Source: Tenebrio molitor (lineage: Eukaryota; Arthropoda; Insecta; Coleoptera; Tenebrionidae). From it: DNA of 64,000 nucleotides. The notes under the pieces are model-generated. The model did not search any database. It saw only the letters and a list, made by a program, of their open reading frames with translations, and was not told the DNA's origin. Shown piece after piece: positions 24,601 through 36,733 of this stretch (the stretch's first letter is position 1; each line of letters opens with the position of its first letter). The DNA is taken from contig NC_091046.1 of the NCBI RefSeq assembly GCF_963966145.1, forward strand, positions 48,236,001 through 48,300,000. Reading direction: 5' to 3'. The position numbers and the translations under genes are program-made.

Positions 24601-25750
24601 AAAAGACGTAAGTTGCAATTATATCTCATGAAAGGGACGGTTTCGGCCGGAAATTATTAAATTTTCTAAAAAGACGTAAGTTTCTACATTTCATGCGAAT
24701 TTCTTAACCCGGACTTTTCGAGGCAAAAATTTTATAATTCAAGAAATGTAGGGTTTGGGCAGGAAATTCTTAAATTTCTGAAAAGACGTAAGTTTCAATT
24801 ATAACTCATGAAAGGGACGGTTTCGGCCGGAAATTATTATATTTTCTAAAAAGACGTAAGTTTCTACATTTCATGCGAATTTCTTAACCAGGACTTTTCG
24901 AGGCAAAAATTTTATAACTCAAGAAATGTACGGTTTGGGCAGGAAATTCTAAAATTTCTGAAAAGACGTAAGTTGCAATTATAACTCATGAAAGGGACGG
25001 TTTCGGCCGGAAATTATTAAATTTTCTAAAAAGACGTAAGTTTCTACATTTCATGCGAATTTCTTAACCAGGACTTTTCGAGGCAAAAATTTTATAACTC
25101 AAGAAATGTACGGTTTGGGCAGGAAATTCTTAAATTTCTGAAAAGACGTAAGTTGCAATTATATCTCATGAAAGGGACGGTTTCGGCCGGAAATTATTAA
25201 ATTTTCTAAAAAGACGTAAGTTTCTACATTTCATGCGAATTTCTTAACCAGGACTTTTCGAGGCAAAAATTTTATAACTCAAGAAATGTACGGTTTGGGC
25301 AGGAAATTCTAAAATTTCTGAAAAGACGTAAGTTGCAATTATAACTCATGAAAGGGACGGTTTCGGCCGGAAGTTAGTAAATTTTCTAAAAAGACGTAAG
25401 TTTCTACATTTCATGCGAATTTCTTAACCAGGACTTTTCGAGGCAAAAATTTTATAACTCAAGAAATGTACGGTTTGGGCAGGTAATTCTTAAATTTCTG
25501 AAAAGACGTAAGTTTCAATTATAACTCATGAAAGGGACGGTTTCGGCCGGAAATTATATAATTTTCTAAAAAGACGTAAGTTTCTACATTTCATGCGAAT
25601 TTCTTAACCAGGACTTTTCGAGGCAAAAATTTTATAACTCAAGAAATGTACGGTTTGGGCAGGAAATTCTAAAATTTCTGAAAAGACGTAAGTTGCAATT
25701 ATAACTCATGAAAGGGACGGTTTCGGGCGGAAATTATTAAATTTTCTAAA
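21248..25750 (+). repeat. Segmental tandem duplication, copy 1 (25 monomers, 4503 bp)
   Basis: Copy 1 begins with the AAAAGG unit at 21248 and contains three 181-bp units (21608, 22509, 23410), the GACGTGAG/CATAACC unit (21969), the CTGATAAG unit (22149), the TTAAACCGG unit (22329), the GGAAGTTAG unit (25211) and the AGGTAATT plus ATTATATAA unit (25391). Every one of these rare markers recurs exactly 4503 bp downstream. I noticed only about four base differences between the copies, so the event looks recent. Confidence 0.92.
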
Positions 25751-28700
25751 AAGACGTAAGTTTCTACATTTCATGCGAATTTCTTAACCAGGACTTTTCG
25801 AGGCAAAAATTTTATAACTCAAGAAATGTACGGTTTGGGCAGGAAATTCTTAAATTTCTGAAAAGACGTAAGTTGCAATTATATCTCATGAAAAGGACGG
25901 TTTCGGCCGGAAATTATTAAATTTTCTAAAGAGACGTAAGTTTCTACATTTCATGCAAATTTCTTAACCCGGACTTTTCGAGGCAAAAATTTTATAACTC
26001 AAGAAATGTAGGGTTTGGGCAGGAAATTCTTAAATTTCTGAAAAGACGTAAGTTTCAATTATAACTCATGAAAGGGACGGTTTCGGCCGGAAATTATTAA
26101 ATTTTCTAAAAAGACGTAAGTTTCTACATTTCATGCGAATTTCTTAACCAGGACTTTTCGAGGCAAAAAATTTTATAACTCAAGAAATGTAGGGTTTGGG
26201 CAGGAAATTCTAAAATTTCTGAAAAGACGTAAGTTGCAATTATAACTCATGAAAGGGACGGTTTCGGGCGGAAATTATTAAATTTTCTAAAAAGACGTAA
26301 GTTTCTACATTTCATGCGAATTTCTTAACCAGGACTTTTCGAGGCAAAAATTTTATAACTCAAGAAATGTACGGTTTGGGCAGGAAATTCTAAAATTTCT
26401 GAAAAGACGTAAGTTGCAATTATAACTCATGAAAGGGACGGTTTCGGCCGGAAATTATTAAATTTTCTAAAAAGACGTGAGTTTCTACATTTCATGCGAA
26501 TTTCATAACCAGGACTTTTCGAGGCAAAAATTTTATAACTCAAGAAATGTACGGTTTGGGCAGGAAATTCTAAAATTTCTGAAAAGACGTAAGTTGCAAT
26601 TATATCTCATGAAAGGGACGGTTTCGGCCGGAAATTATTAAATTTTCTAAAAAGACGTAAGTTTCTACATTTCATGCGAATTTCTTAACCCGGACTTTTC
26701 GAGGCAAAAATTTTATAACTCAAGAAATGTACGGTTTGGGCAGGAAATTCTAAAATTTCTGATAAGACGTAAGTTGCAATTATAACTCATGAAAGGGACG
26801 GTTTCGGCCGGAAATTATTAAATTTTCTAAAAAGACGTAAGTTTCTACATTTCATGCGAATTTCTTAAACCGGACTTTTCGAGGCAAAAATTTTATAACT
26901 CAAGAAATGTAGGGTTTGGGCAGGAAATTCTTAAATTTCTGAAAAGACGTAAGTTTCAATTATAACTCATGAAAGGGACGGTTTCGGCCGGAAATTATTA
27001 AATTTTCTAAAAAGACGTAAGTTTCTACATTTCATGCGAATTTCTTAACCAGGACTTTTCGAGGCAAAAAATTTTATAACTCAAGAAATGTAGGGTTTGG
27101 GCAGGAAATTCTAAAATTTCTGAAAAGACGTAAGTTGCAATTATAACTCATGAAAGGGACGGTTTCGGCCGGAAATTATTAAATTTTCTAAAAAGACGTA
27201 AGTTTCTACATTTCATGCGAATTTCTTAACCAGGACTTTTCGAGGCAAAAATTTTATAACTCAAGAAATGTACGGTTTGGGCAGGAAATTCTTAAATTTC
27301 TGAAAAGACGTAAGTTGCAATTATATCTCATGAAAAGGACGGTTTCGGCCGGAAATTATTAAATTTTCTAAAAAGACGTAAGTTTCTACATTTCATGCAA
27401 ATTTCTTAACCCGGACTTTTCGAGGCAAAAATTTTATAACTCAAGAAATGTAGGGTTTGGGCAGGAAATTCTTAAATTTCTGAAAAGACGTAAGTTTCAA
27501 TTATAACTCATGAAAGGGACGGTTTCGGCCGGAAATTATTAAATTTTCTAAAAAGACGTAAGTTTCTTCATTTCATGCGAATTTCTTAACCAGGACTTTT
27601 CGAGGCAAAAATTTTATAACTCAAGAAATGTACGGTTTGGGCAGGAAATTCTAAAATTTCTGAAAAGACATAAGTTGCAATTATAACTCATGAAAGGGAC
27701 GGTTTCGGCCGGAAATTATTAAATTTTCTAAAAAGACGTAAGTTTCTACATTTCATGCTAATTTCTTAACCAGGACTTTTCGAGGCAAAAATTTTATAAC
27801 TCAAGAAATGTACGGTTTGGGCAGGAAATTCTTAAATTTCTGAAAAGACGTAAGTTGCAATTATATCTCATGAAAGGGACGGTTTCGGCCGGAAATTATT
27901 AAATTTTCTAAAAAGACGTAAGTTTCTACATTTCATGCGAATTTCTTAACCAGGACTTTTCGAGGCAAAAAATTTTATAACTCAAGAAATGTAGGGTTTG
28001 GGCAGGAAATTCTAAAATTTCTGAAAAGACGTAAGTTGCAATTATAACTCATGAAAGGGACGGTTTCGGCCGGAAATTATTAAATTTTCTAAAAAGACGT
28101 AAGTTTCTACATTTCATGCGAATTTCTTAACCAGGACTTTTCGAGGCAAAAATTTTATAACTCAAGAAATGTACGGTTTGGGCAGGAAATTCTTAAATTT
28201 CTGAAAAGACGTAAGTTGCAATTATATCTCATGAAAAGGACGGTTTCGGCCGGAAATTATTAAATTTTCTAAAAAGACGTAAGTTTCTACATTTCATGCA
28301 AATTTCTTAACCCGGACTTTTCGAGGCAAAAATTTTATAACTCAAGAAATGTAGGGTTTGGGCAGGAAATTCTTAAATTTCTGAAAAGACGTAAGTTTCA
28401 ATTATAACTCATGAAAGGGACGGTTTCGGCCGGAAATTATTAAATTTTCTAAAAAGACGTAAGTTTCTACATTTCATGCGAATTTCTTAACCAGGACTTT
28501 TCGAGGCAAAAATTTTATAACTCAAGAAATGTACGGTTTGGGCAGGAAATTCTAAAATTTCTGAAAAGACATAAGTTGCAATTATAACTCATGAAAGGGA
28601 CGGTTTCGGCCGGAAATTATTAAATTTTCTAAAAAGACGTAAGTTTCTACATTTCATGCGAATTTCTTAACCCGGACTTTTCGAGGGAAAAATTTTATAA

Positions 28701-30253
28701 CTCAAGAAATGTAGGGTTTGGGCAGGAAATTCTTAAATTTCTGAAAAGACGTAAGTTTCAATTATAACTCATGAAAGGGACGGTTTCGGCCGGAAATTAT
28801 TAAATTTTCTAAAAAGACGTAAGTTTCTACATTTCATGCGAATTTCTTAACCCGGACTTTTCGAGGGAAAAATTTTATAACTCAAGAAATGTAGGGTTTG
28901 GGCAGGAAATTCTTAAATTTCTGAAAAGACGTAAGTTTCAATTATAACTCATGAAAGGGACGGTTTCGGCCGGAAATTATTAAATTTTCTAAAAAGACGT
29001 AAGTTTCTACATTTCATGCGAATTTCTTAACCAGGACTTTTCGAGGCAAAAATTTTATAACTCAAGAAATGTACGGTTTGGGCAGGAAATTCTTAAATTT
29101 CTGAAAAGACGTAAGTTGCAATTATATCTCATGAAAGGGACGGTTTCGGCCGGAAATTATTAAATTTTCTAAAAAGACGTAAGTTTCTACATTTCATGCG
29201 AATTTCTTAACCCGGACTTTTCGAGGCAAAAATTTTATAATTCAAGAAATGTAGGGTTTGGGCAGGAAATTCTTAAATTTCTGAAAAGACGTAAGTTTCA
29301 ATTATAACTCATGAAAGGGACGGTTTCGGCCGGAAATTATTATATTTTCTAAAAAGACGTAAGTTTCTACATTTCATGCGAATTTCTTAACCAGGACTTT
29401 TCGAGGCAAAAATTTTATAACTCAAGAAATGTACGGTTTGGGCAGGAAATTCTAAAATTTCTGAAAAGACGTAAGTTGCAATTATAACTCATGAAAGGGA
29501 CGGTTTCGGCCGGAAATTATTAAATTTTCTAAAAAGACGTAAGTTTCTACATTTCATGCGAATTTCTTAACCAGGACTTTTCGAGGCAAAAATTTTATAA
29601 CTCAAGAAATGTACGGTTTGGGCAGGAAATTCTTAAATTTCTGAAAAGACGTAAGTTGCAATTATATCTCATGAAAGGGACGGTTTCGGCCGGAAATTAT
29701 TAAATTTTCTAAAAAGACGTAAGTTTCTACATTTCATGCGAATTTCTTAACCAGGACTTTTCGAGGCAAAAATTTTATAACTCAAGAAATGTACGGTTTG
29801 GGCAGGAAATTCTAAAATTTCTGAAAAGACGTAAGTTGCAATTATAACTCATGAAAGGGACGGTTTCGGCCGGAAGTTAGTAAATTTTCTAAAAAGACGT
29901 AAGTTTCTACATTTCATGCGAATTTCTTAACCAGGACTTTTCGAGGCAAAAATTTTATAACTCAAGAAATGTACGGTTTGGGCAGGTAATTCTTAAATTT
30001 CTGAAAAGACGTAAGTTTCAATTATAACTCATGAAAGGGACGGTTTCGGCCGGAAATTATATAATTTTCTAAAAAGACGTAAGTTTCTACATTTCATGCG
30101 AATTTCTTAACCAGGACTTTTCGAGGCAAAAATTTTATAACTCAAGAAATGTACGGTTTGGGCAGGAAATTCTAAAATTTCTGAAAAGACGTAAGTTGCA
30201 ATTATAACTCATGAAAGGGACGGTTTCGGCCGGAAATTATTAAATTTTCTAAA
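25751..30253 (+). repeat. Segmental tandem duplication, copy 2 (25 monomers, 4503 bp)
   Basis: Copy 2 directly abuts copy 1 and has the same monomer order and length. The differences I could see are GAGACG in place of AAGACG at 25931, TGCTAATT for TGCGAATT in the unit at 27733, CCCGG where copy 1 (23771) has CTCGG, and GGCCGG at the end of the last unit (30074) where copy 1 has GGGCGG. Its 181-bp units at 26111, 27012 and 27913 are the last in the window. Confidence 0.92.
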
Positions 30254-30793
30254 AAGACGTAAGTTTCTACATTTCATGCGAATTTCTTAACCCGGACTTT
30301 TCGAGGCAAAAATTTTATAACTCAAGAAATATAGGGTTTGGGCAGGAAATTCTTAAATTTCTGAAAAGACGTAAGTTTCAATTATAACTCATGAAAGGGA
30401 CGGTTTCGGCCGGAAATTATTAAATTTTCTAAAAAGACGTAAGTTTCTACATTTCATGCGAATTTCTTAACCAGGACTTTTCGAGGCAAAAATTTTATAA
30501 CTCAAGAAATGTACGGTTTGGGCAGGAAATTCTTAAATTTCTGAAAAGACGTAAGTTGCAATTATATCTCATGAAAGGGACGGTTTCGGCCGGAAATTAT
30601 TAAATTTTCTAAAAAGACGTAAGTTTCTACATTTCATGCGAATTTCTTAACCAGGACTTTTCGAGGCAAAAATTTTATAACTCAAGAAATGTACGGTTTG
30701 GGCACGAAATTCTAAAATTTCTGAAAAGACGTAAGTTGCAATTATAACTCATGAAAGGGACGGTTTCGGCCGGAAATTATTAAATTTTCTAAT
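29534..30793 (+). repeat. 7-monomer duplication, copy 1 (1260 bp)
   Basis: A seven-monomer block starting with a T134 unit and including the GGAAGTTAG (29714) and AGGTAATT/ATTATATAA (29894) units is repeated immediately downstream at 30794. It overlaps the end of the 4503-bp copy 2, so this exchange came after the larger duplication. Private changes here are AATATAGGG in the unit at 30254 and GGCACGAA at 30614. Confidence 0.85.
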
Positions 30794-32053
30794 AAGACGT
30801 AAGTTTCTACATTTCATGCGAATTTCTTAACCAGGACTTTTCGAGGCAAAAATTTTATAACTCAAGAAATGTACGGTTTGGGCAGGAAATTCTTAAATTT
30901 CTGAAAAGACGTAAGTTGCAATTATATCTCATGAAAGGGACGGTTTCGGCCGGAAATTATTAAATTTTCTAAAAAGACGTAAGTTTCTACATTTCATGCG
31001 AATTTCTTAACCAGGACTTTTCGAGGCAAAAATTTTATAACTCAAGAAATGTACGGTTTGGGCAGGAAATTCTAAAATTTCTGAAAAGACGTAAGTTGCA
31101 ATTATAACTCATGAAAGGGACGGTTTCGGCCGGAAGTTAGTAAATTTTCTAAAAAGACGTAAGTTTCTACATTTCATGCGAATTTCTTAACCAGGACTTT
31201 TCGAGGCAAAAATTTTATAACTCAAGAAATGTACGGTTTGGGCAGGTAATTCTTAAATTTCTGAAAAGACGTAAGTTTCAATTATAACTCATGAAAGGGA
31301 CGGTTTCGGCCGGAAATTATATAATTTTCTAAAAAGACGTAAGTTTCTACATTTCATGCGAATTTCTTAACCAGGACTTTTCGAGGCAAAAATTTTATAA
31401 CTCAAGAAATGTACGGTTTGGGCAGGAAATTCTAAAATTTCTGAAAAGACGTAAGTTGCAATTATAACTCATGAAAGGGACGGTTTCGGCCGGAAATTAT
31501 TAAATTTTCTAAAAAGACGTAAGTTTCTACATTTCATGCGAATTTCTTAACCCGGACTTTTCGAGGCAAAAATTTTATAACTCAAGAAATGTAGGGTTTG
31601 GGCAGGAAATTCTTAAATTTCTGAAAAGACGTAAGTTTCAATTATAACTCATGAAAGGGACGGTTTCGGCCGGAAATTATTAAATTTTCTAAAAAGACGT
31701 AAGTTTCTACATTTCATGCGAATTTCTTAACCAGGACTTTTCGAGGCAAAAATTTTATAACTCAAGAAATGTACGGTTTGGGCAGGAAATTCTTAAATTT
31801 CTGAAAAGACGTAAGTTGCAATTATATCTCATGAAAGGGACGGTTTCGGCCGGAAATTATTAAATTTTCTAAAAAGACGTAAGTTTCTACATTTCATGCG
31901 AATTTCTTAACCAGGACTTTTCGAGGCAAAAATTTTATAACTCAAGAAATGTACGGTTTGGGCAGGAAATTCTTAAATTTCTGAAAAGACGTAAGTTGCA
32001 ATTATATCTCATGAAAGGGACGGTTTCGCCCGGAAATTATTAAATTTTCTAAA
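30794..32053 (+). repeat. 7-monomer duplication, copy 2 (1260 bp)
   Basis: The second copy has GGAAGTTAG at 30974 and AGGTAATT/ATTATATAA at 31154, the third occurrence of this rare pair in the window. Its last monomer (31874) differs from the counterpart at 30614: it is of the T101-T134 class and carries GCCCGG, which suggests a junction at or near this unit. Confidence 0.85.
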
Positions 32054-32413
32054 AAGACGTAAGTTTCTACATTTCATGCGAATTTCTTAACCAGGAGTTT
32101 TCGAGGCAAAAATTTTATAACTCAAGAAATGTACGGTTTGGGCAGGAAATTCTTAAATTTCTGAAAAGACGTAAGTTGCAATTATAACTCATGAAAGGGA
32201 CGGTTTCGGCCGGAAATTATTAAATTTTCTAAAAAGACGTAAGTTTCTACATTTCATGCGAATTTCTTAACCCGGACTTTTCGAGGCAAAAATTTTATAA
32301 CTCAAGAAATGTAGGGTTTGGGCAGGAAATTCTTAAATTTCTGAAAAGACGTAAGTTTCAATTATAACTCATGAAAGGGACGGTTTCGGCCGGAAATTAT
32401 TAAATTTTCTAAA
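32054..32413 (+). repeat. Two monomers between duplication blocks
   Basis: Two units lie between the 7-mer and 10-mer blocks. The first (32054) carries CCAGGAGTTTTC, a C-to-G change unique in the window, and is T101-G125-A134. The second (32234) is a typical C40-G81-T101-T125 monomer. Confidence 0.8.
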
Positions 32414-34213
32414 AAGACGTAAGTTTCTACATTTCATGCGAATTTCTTAACCAGGACTTTTCGAGGCAAAAATTTTATAACTCAATAAATGTACGGTTTG
32501 GGCAGGAAATTCTTAAATTTCTGAAAAGACGTAAGTTGCAATTATATCTCATGAAAGGGACGGTTTCGGCCGGAAATTATTAAATTTTCTAAAAAGACGT
32601 AAGTTTCTACATTTCATGCGAATTTCTTAACCAGGACTTTTCGAGGCAAAAATTTTATAACTCAAGAAATGTACGGTTTGGGCAGGAAATTCTAAAATTT
32701 CTGAAAAGACGTAAGTTGCAATTATAACTCATGAAAGGGACGGTTTCGGCCGGAAATTATTAAATTTTCTAATAAGACGTAAGTTTCTACATTTCATGCG
32801 AATTTCTTAACCAGGACTTTTCGAGGCAAAAATTTTATAACTCAAGAAATGTACGGTTTGGGCAGGAAATTCTTAAATTTCTGAAAAGACGTAAGTTGCA
32901 ATTATATCTCATGAAAGGGACGGTTTCGGCCGGAAATTATTAAATTTTCTAAAAAGACGTAAGTTTCTACATTTCATGCGAATTTCTTAACCAGGACTTT
33001 TCGAGGCAAAAATTTTATAACTCAAGAAATGTACGGTTTGGGCAGGAAATTCTAAAATTTCTGAAAAGACGTAAGTTGCAATTATAACTCATGAAAGGGA
33101 CGGTTTCGGCCGGAAATTATTAAATTTTCCCATAAGACGTAAGTTTCTACATTTCATGCGAATTTCTTAACCAGGACTTTTCGAGGCAAAAATTTTATAA
33201 CTCAAGAAATGTACGGTTTGGGCAGGAAATTCTTAAATTTCTGAAAAGACGTAAGTTGCAATTATATCTCATGAAAGGGACGGTTTCGGCCGGAAATTAT
33301 TAAATTTTCTAAAAAGACGTAAGTTTCTACATTTCATGCGAATTTCTTAACCAGGACTTTTCGAGGCAAAAATTTTATAACTCAAGAAATGTACGGTTTG
33401 GGCAGGAAATTCTAAAATTTCTGAAAAGACGTAAGTTGCAATTATAACTCATGAAAGGGACGGTTTCGGCCGGAAATTATTTAATTTTCTAAAAAGACGT
33501 AAGTTTCTACATTTCATGCGAATTTCTTAACCAGGACTTTTCGAGGCAAAAATTTTATAACTCAAGAAATGTACGGTTTGGGCAGGAAATTCTTAAATTT
33601 CTGAAAAGACGTAAGTTGCAATTATATCTCATGAAAGGGACGGTTTCGGCCGGAAATTATTAAATTTTCTAAAAAGACGTAAGTTTCTACATTTCATGCG
33701 AATTTCTTAACCAGGACTTTTCGAGGCAAAAATTTTATAACTCAAGAAATGTACGGTTTGGGCAGGAAATTCTAAAATTTCTGAAAAGACGTAAGTTGCA
33801 ATTATAACTCATGAAAGGGACGGTTTCGGCCGGAAATTATTAAATTTTCTAAAAAGACGTAAGTTTCTACATTTCATGCGAATTTCTTAACCAGGACTTT
33901 TCGAGGCAAAAATTTTATAACTCAAGAAATGTACGGTTTGGGCAGGAAATTCTTAAATTTCTGAAAAGACGTAAGTTGCAATTATATCTCATGAAAGGGA
34001 CGGTTTCGGTCGGAAATTATTAAATTTTCTAAAAAGACGTAAGTTTCTACATTTCATGCGAATTTCTTAACCAGGACTTTTCGAGGCAAAAATTTTATAA
34101 ATCAAGAAATGTAGGGTTTGGGCAGGAAATTCTTAAATTTCTGAAAAGACGTAAGTTTCAATTATAACTCATGAAAGGGACGGTTTCGGCCGGAAATTAT
34201 TAAATTTTCTAAA
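32414..34213 (+). repeat. 10-monomer higher-order repeat, copy 1 (1800 bp)
   Basis: Marked units: CTCAATAAATG (32414), CTAATAAG start (32774), TTTTCCCATAAG start (33134), ATTATTTAATT at the end of 33314, GGTCGG (33854) and ATAAATC with G81 (34034). Between 32414 and 34033, units of class T101-T134 alternate strictly with A101-A134 units, making a 360-bp dimer pattern inside the 1800-bp block. Confidence 0.9.
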
Positions 34214-36733
34214 AAGACGTAAGTTTCTACATTTCATGCGAATTTCTTAACCAGGACTTTTCGAGGCAAAAATTTTATAACTCAATAAATGTACGGTTTG
34301 GGCAGGAAATTCTTAAATTTCTGAAAAGACGTAAGTTGCAATTATATCTCATGAAAGGGACGGTTTCGGCCGGAAATTATTAAATTTTCTAAAAAGACGT
34401 AAGTTTCTACATTTCATGCGAATTTCTTAACCAGGACTTTTCGAGGCAAAAATTTTATAACTCAAGAAATGTACGGTTTGGGCAGGAAATTCTAAAATTT
34501 CTGAAAAGACGTAAGTTGCAATTATAACTCATGAAAGGGACGGTTTCGGCCGGAAATTATTAAATTTTCTAATAAGACGTAAGTTTCTACATTTCATGCG
34601 AATTTCTTAACCAGGACTTTTCGAGGCAAAAATTTTATAACTCAAGAAATGTACGGTTTGGGCAGGAAATTCTTAAATTTCTGAAAAGACGTAAGTTGCA
34701 ATTATATCTCATGAAAGGGACGGTTTCGGCCGGAAATTATTAAATTTTCTAAAAAGACGTAAGTTTCTACATTTCATGCGAATTTCTTAACCAGGACTTT
34801 TCGAGGCAAAAATTTTATAACTCAAGAAATGTACGGTTTGGGCAGGAAATTCTAAAATTTCTGAAAAGACGTAAGTTGCAATTATAACTCATGAAAGGGA
34901 CGGTTTCGGCCGGAAATTATTAAATTTTCCCATAAGACGTAAGTTTCTACATTTCATGCGAATTTCTTAACCAGGACTTTTCGAGGCAAAAATTTTATAA
35001 CTCAAGAAATGTACGGTTTGGGCAGGAAATTCTTAAATTTCTGAAAAGACGTAAGTTGCAATTATATCTCATGAAAGGGACGGTTTCGGCCGGAAATTAT
35101 TAAATTTTCTAAAAAGACGTAAGTTTCTACATTTCATGCGAATTTCTTAACCAGGACTTTTCGAGGCAAAAATTTTATAACTCAAGAAATGTACGGTTTG
35201 GGCAGGAAATTCTAAAATTTCTGAAAAGACGTAAGTTGCAATTATAACTCATGAAAGGGACGGTTTCGGCCGGAAATTATTAAATTTTCTAATAAGACGT
35301 AAGTTTCTACATTTCATGCGAATTTCTTAACCAGGACTTTTCGAGGCAAAAATTTTATAACTCAAGAAATGTACGGTTTGGGCAGGAAATTCTTAAATTT
35401 CTGAAAAGACGTAAGTTGCAATTATATCTCATGAAAGGGACGGTTTCGGCCGGAAATTATTAAATTTTCTAAAAAGACGTAAGTTTCTACATTTCATGCG
35501 AATTTCTTAACCAGGACTTTTCGAGGCAAAAATTTTATAACTCAAGAAATGTACGGTTTGGGCAGGAAATTCTAAAATTTCTGAAAAGACGTAAGTTGCA
35601 ATTATAACTCATGAAAGGGACGGTTTCGGCCGGAAATTATTAAATTTTCCCATAAGACGTAAGTTTCTACATTTCATGCGAATTTCTTAACCAGGACTTT
35701 TCGAGGCAAAAATTTTATAACTCAAGAAATGTACGGTTTGGGCAGGAAATTCTTAAATTTCTGAAAAGACGTAAGTTGCAATTATATCTCATGAAAGGGA
35801 CGGTTTCGGCCGGAAATTATTAAATTTTCTAAAAAGACGTAAGTTTCTACATTTCATGCGAATTTCTTAACCAGGACTTTTCGAGGCAAAAATTTTATAA
35901 CTCAAGAAATGTACGGTTTGGGCAGGAAATTCTAAAATTTCTGAAAAGACGTAAGTTGCAATTATAACTCATGAAAGGGACGGTTTCGGCCGGAAATTAT
36001 TTAATTTTCTAAAAAGACGTAAGTTTCTACATTTCATGCGAATTTCTTAACCAGGACTTTTCGAGGCAAAAATTTTATAACTCAAGAAATGTACGGTTTG
36101 GGCAGGAAATTCTTAAATTTCTGAAAAGACGTAAGTTGCAATTATATCTCATGAAAGGGACGGTTTCGGCCGGAAATTATTAAATTTTCTAAAAAGACGT
36201 AAGTTTCTACATTTCATGCGAATTTCTTAACCAGGACTTTTCGAGGCAAAAATTTTATAACTCAAGAAATGTACGGTTTGGGCAGGAAATTCTAAAATTT
36301 CTGAAAAGACGTAAGTTGCAATTATAACTCATGAAAGGGACGGTTTCGGCCGGAAATTATTAAATTTTCTAAAAAGACGTAAGTTTCTACATTTCATGCG
36401 AATTTCTTAACCAGGACTTTTCGAGGCAAAAATTTTATAACTCAAGAAATGTACGGTTTGGGCAGGAAATTCTTAAATTTCTGAAAAGACGTAAGTTGCA
36501 ATTATATCTCATGAAAGGGACGGTTTCGGTCGGAAATTATTAAATTTTCTAAAAAGACGTAAGTTTCTACATTTCATGCGAATTTCTTAACCAGGACTTT
36601 TCGAGGCAAAAATTTTATAAATCAAGAAATGTACGGTTTGGGCAGGAAATTCTAAAATTTCTGAAAAGACGTAAGTTGCAATTATAACTCATGAAAGGGA
36701 CGGTTTCGGCCGGAAATTATTAAATTTTCTAAA
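34214..36733 (+). repeat. 10-monomer higher-order repeat, copy 2 with extra 4-mer (2520 bp)
   Basis: The marker order of 32414-34213 is repeated, but four monomers, 34574-35293 (CTAATAAG, plain, CCCATAAG, plain), are present again at 35294-36013. The copy is therefore fourteen units. The closing ATAAATC unit (36554) has C81, A101 and G125 where copy 1 has G81, T101 and T125, so the copies differ in class at the final unit and a crossover within it is likely. Confidence 0.9.
34574..36013 (+). repeat. Nested 4-monomer tandem duplication (2 x 720 bp)
   Basis: 34574-35293 and 35294-36013 carry the same sequence of marked units, including TTTTCCCATAAG at 34934 and 35654. I noticed no difference between them apart from ATTATTTAATT at the very end of the second copy. 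This is the smallest well-marked duplication in the window and is nested in the 10-mer. Confidence 0.85.
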
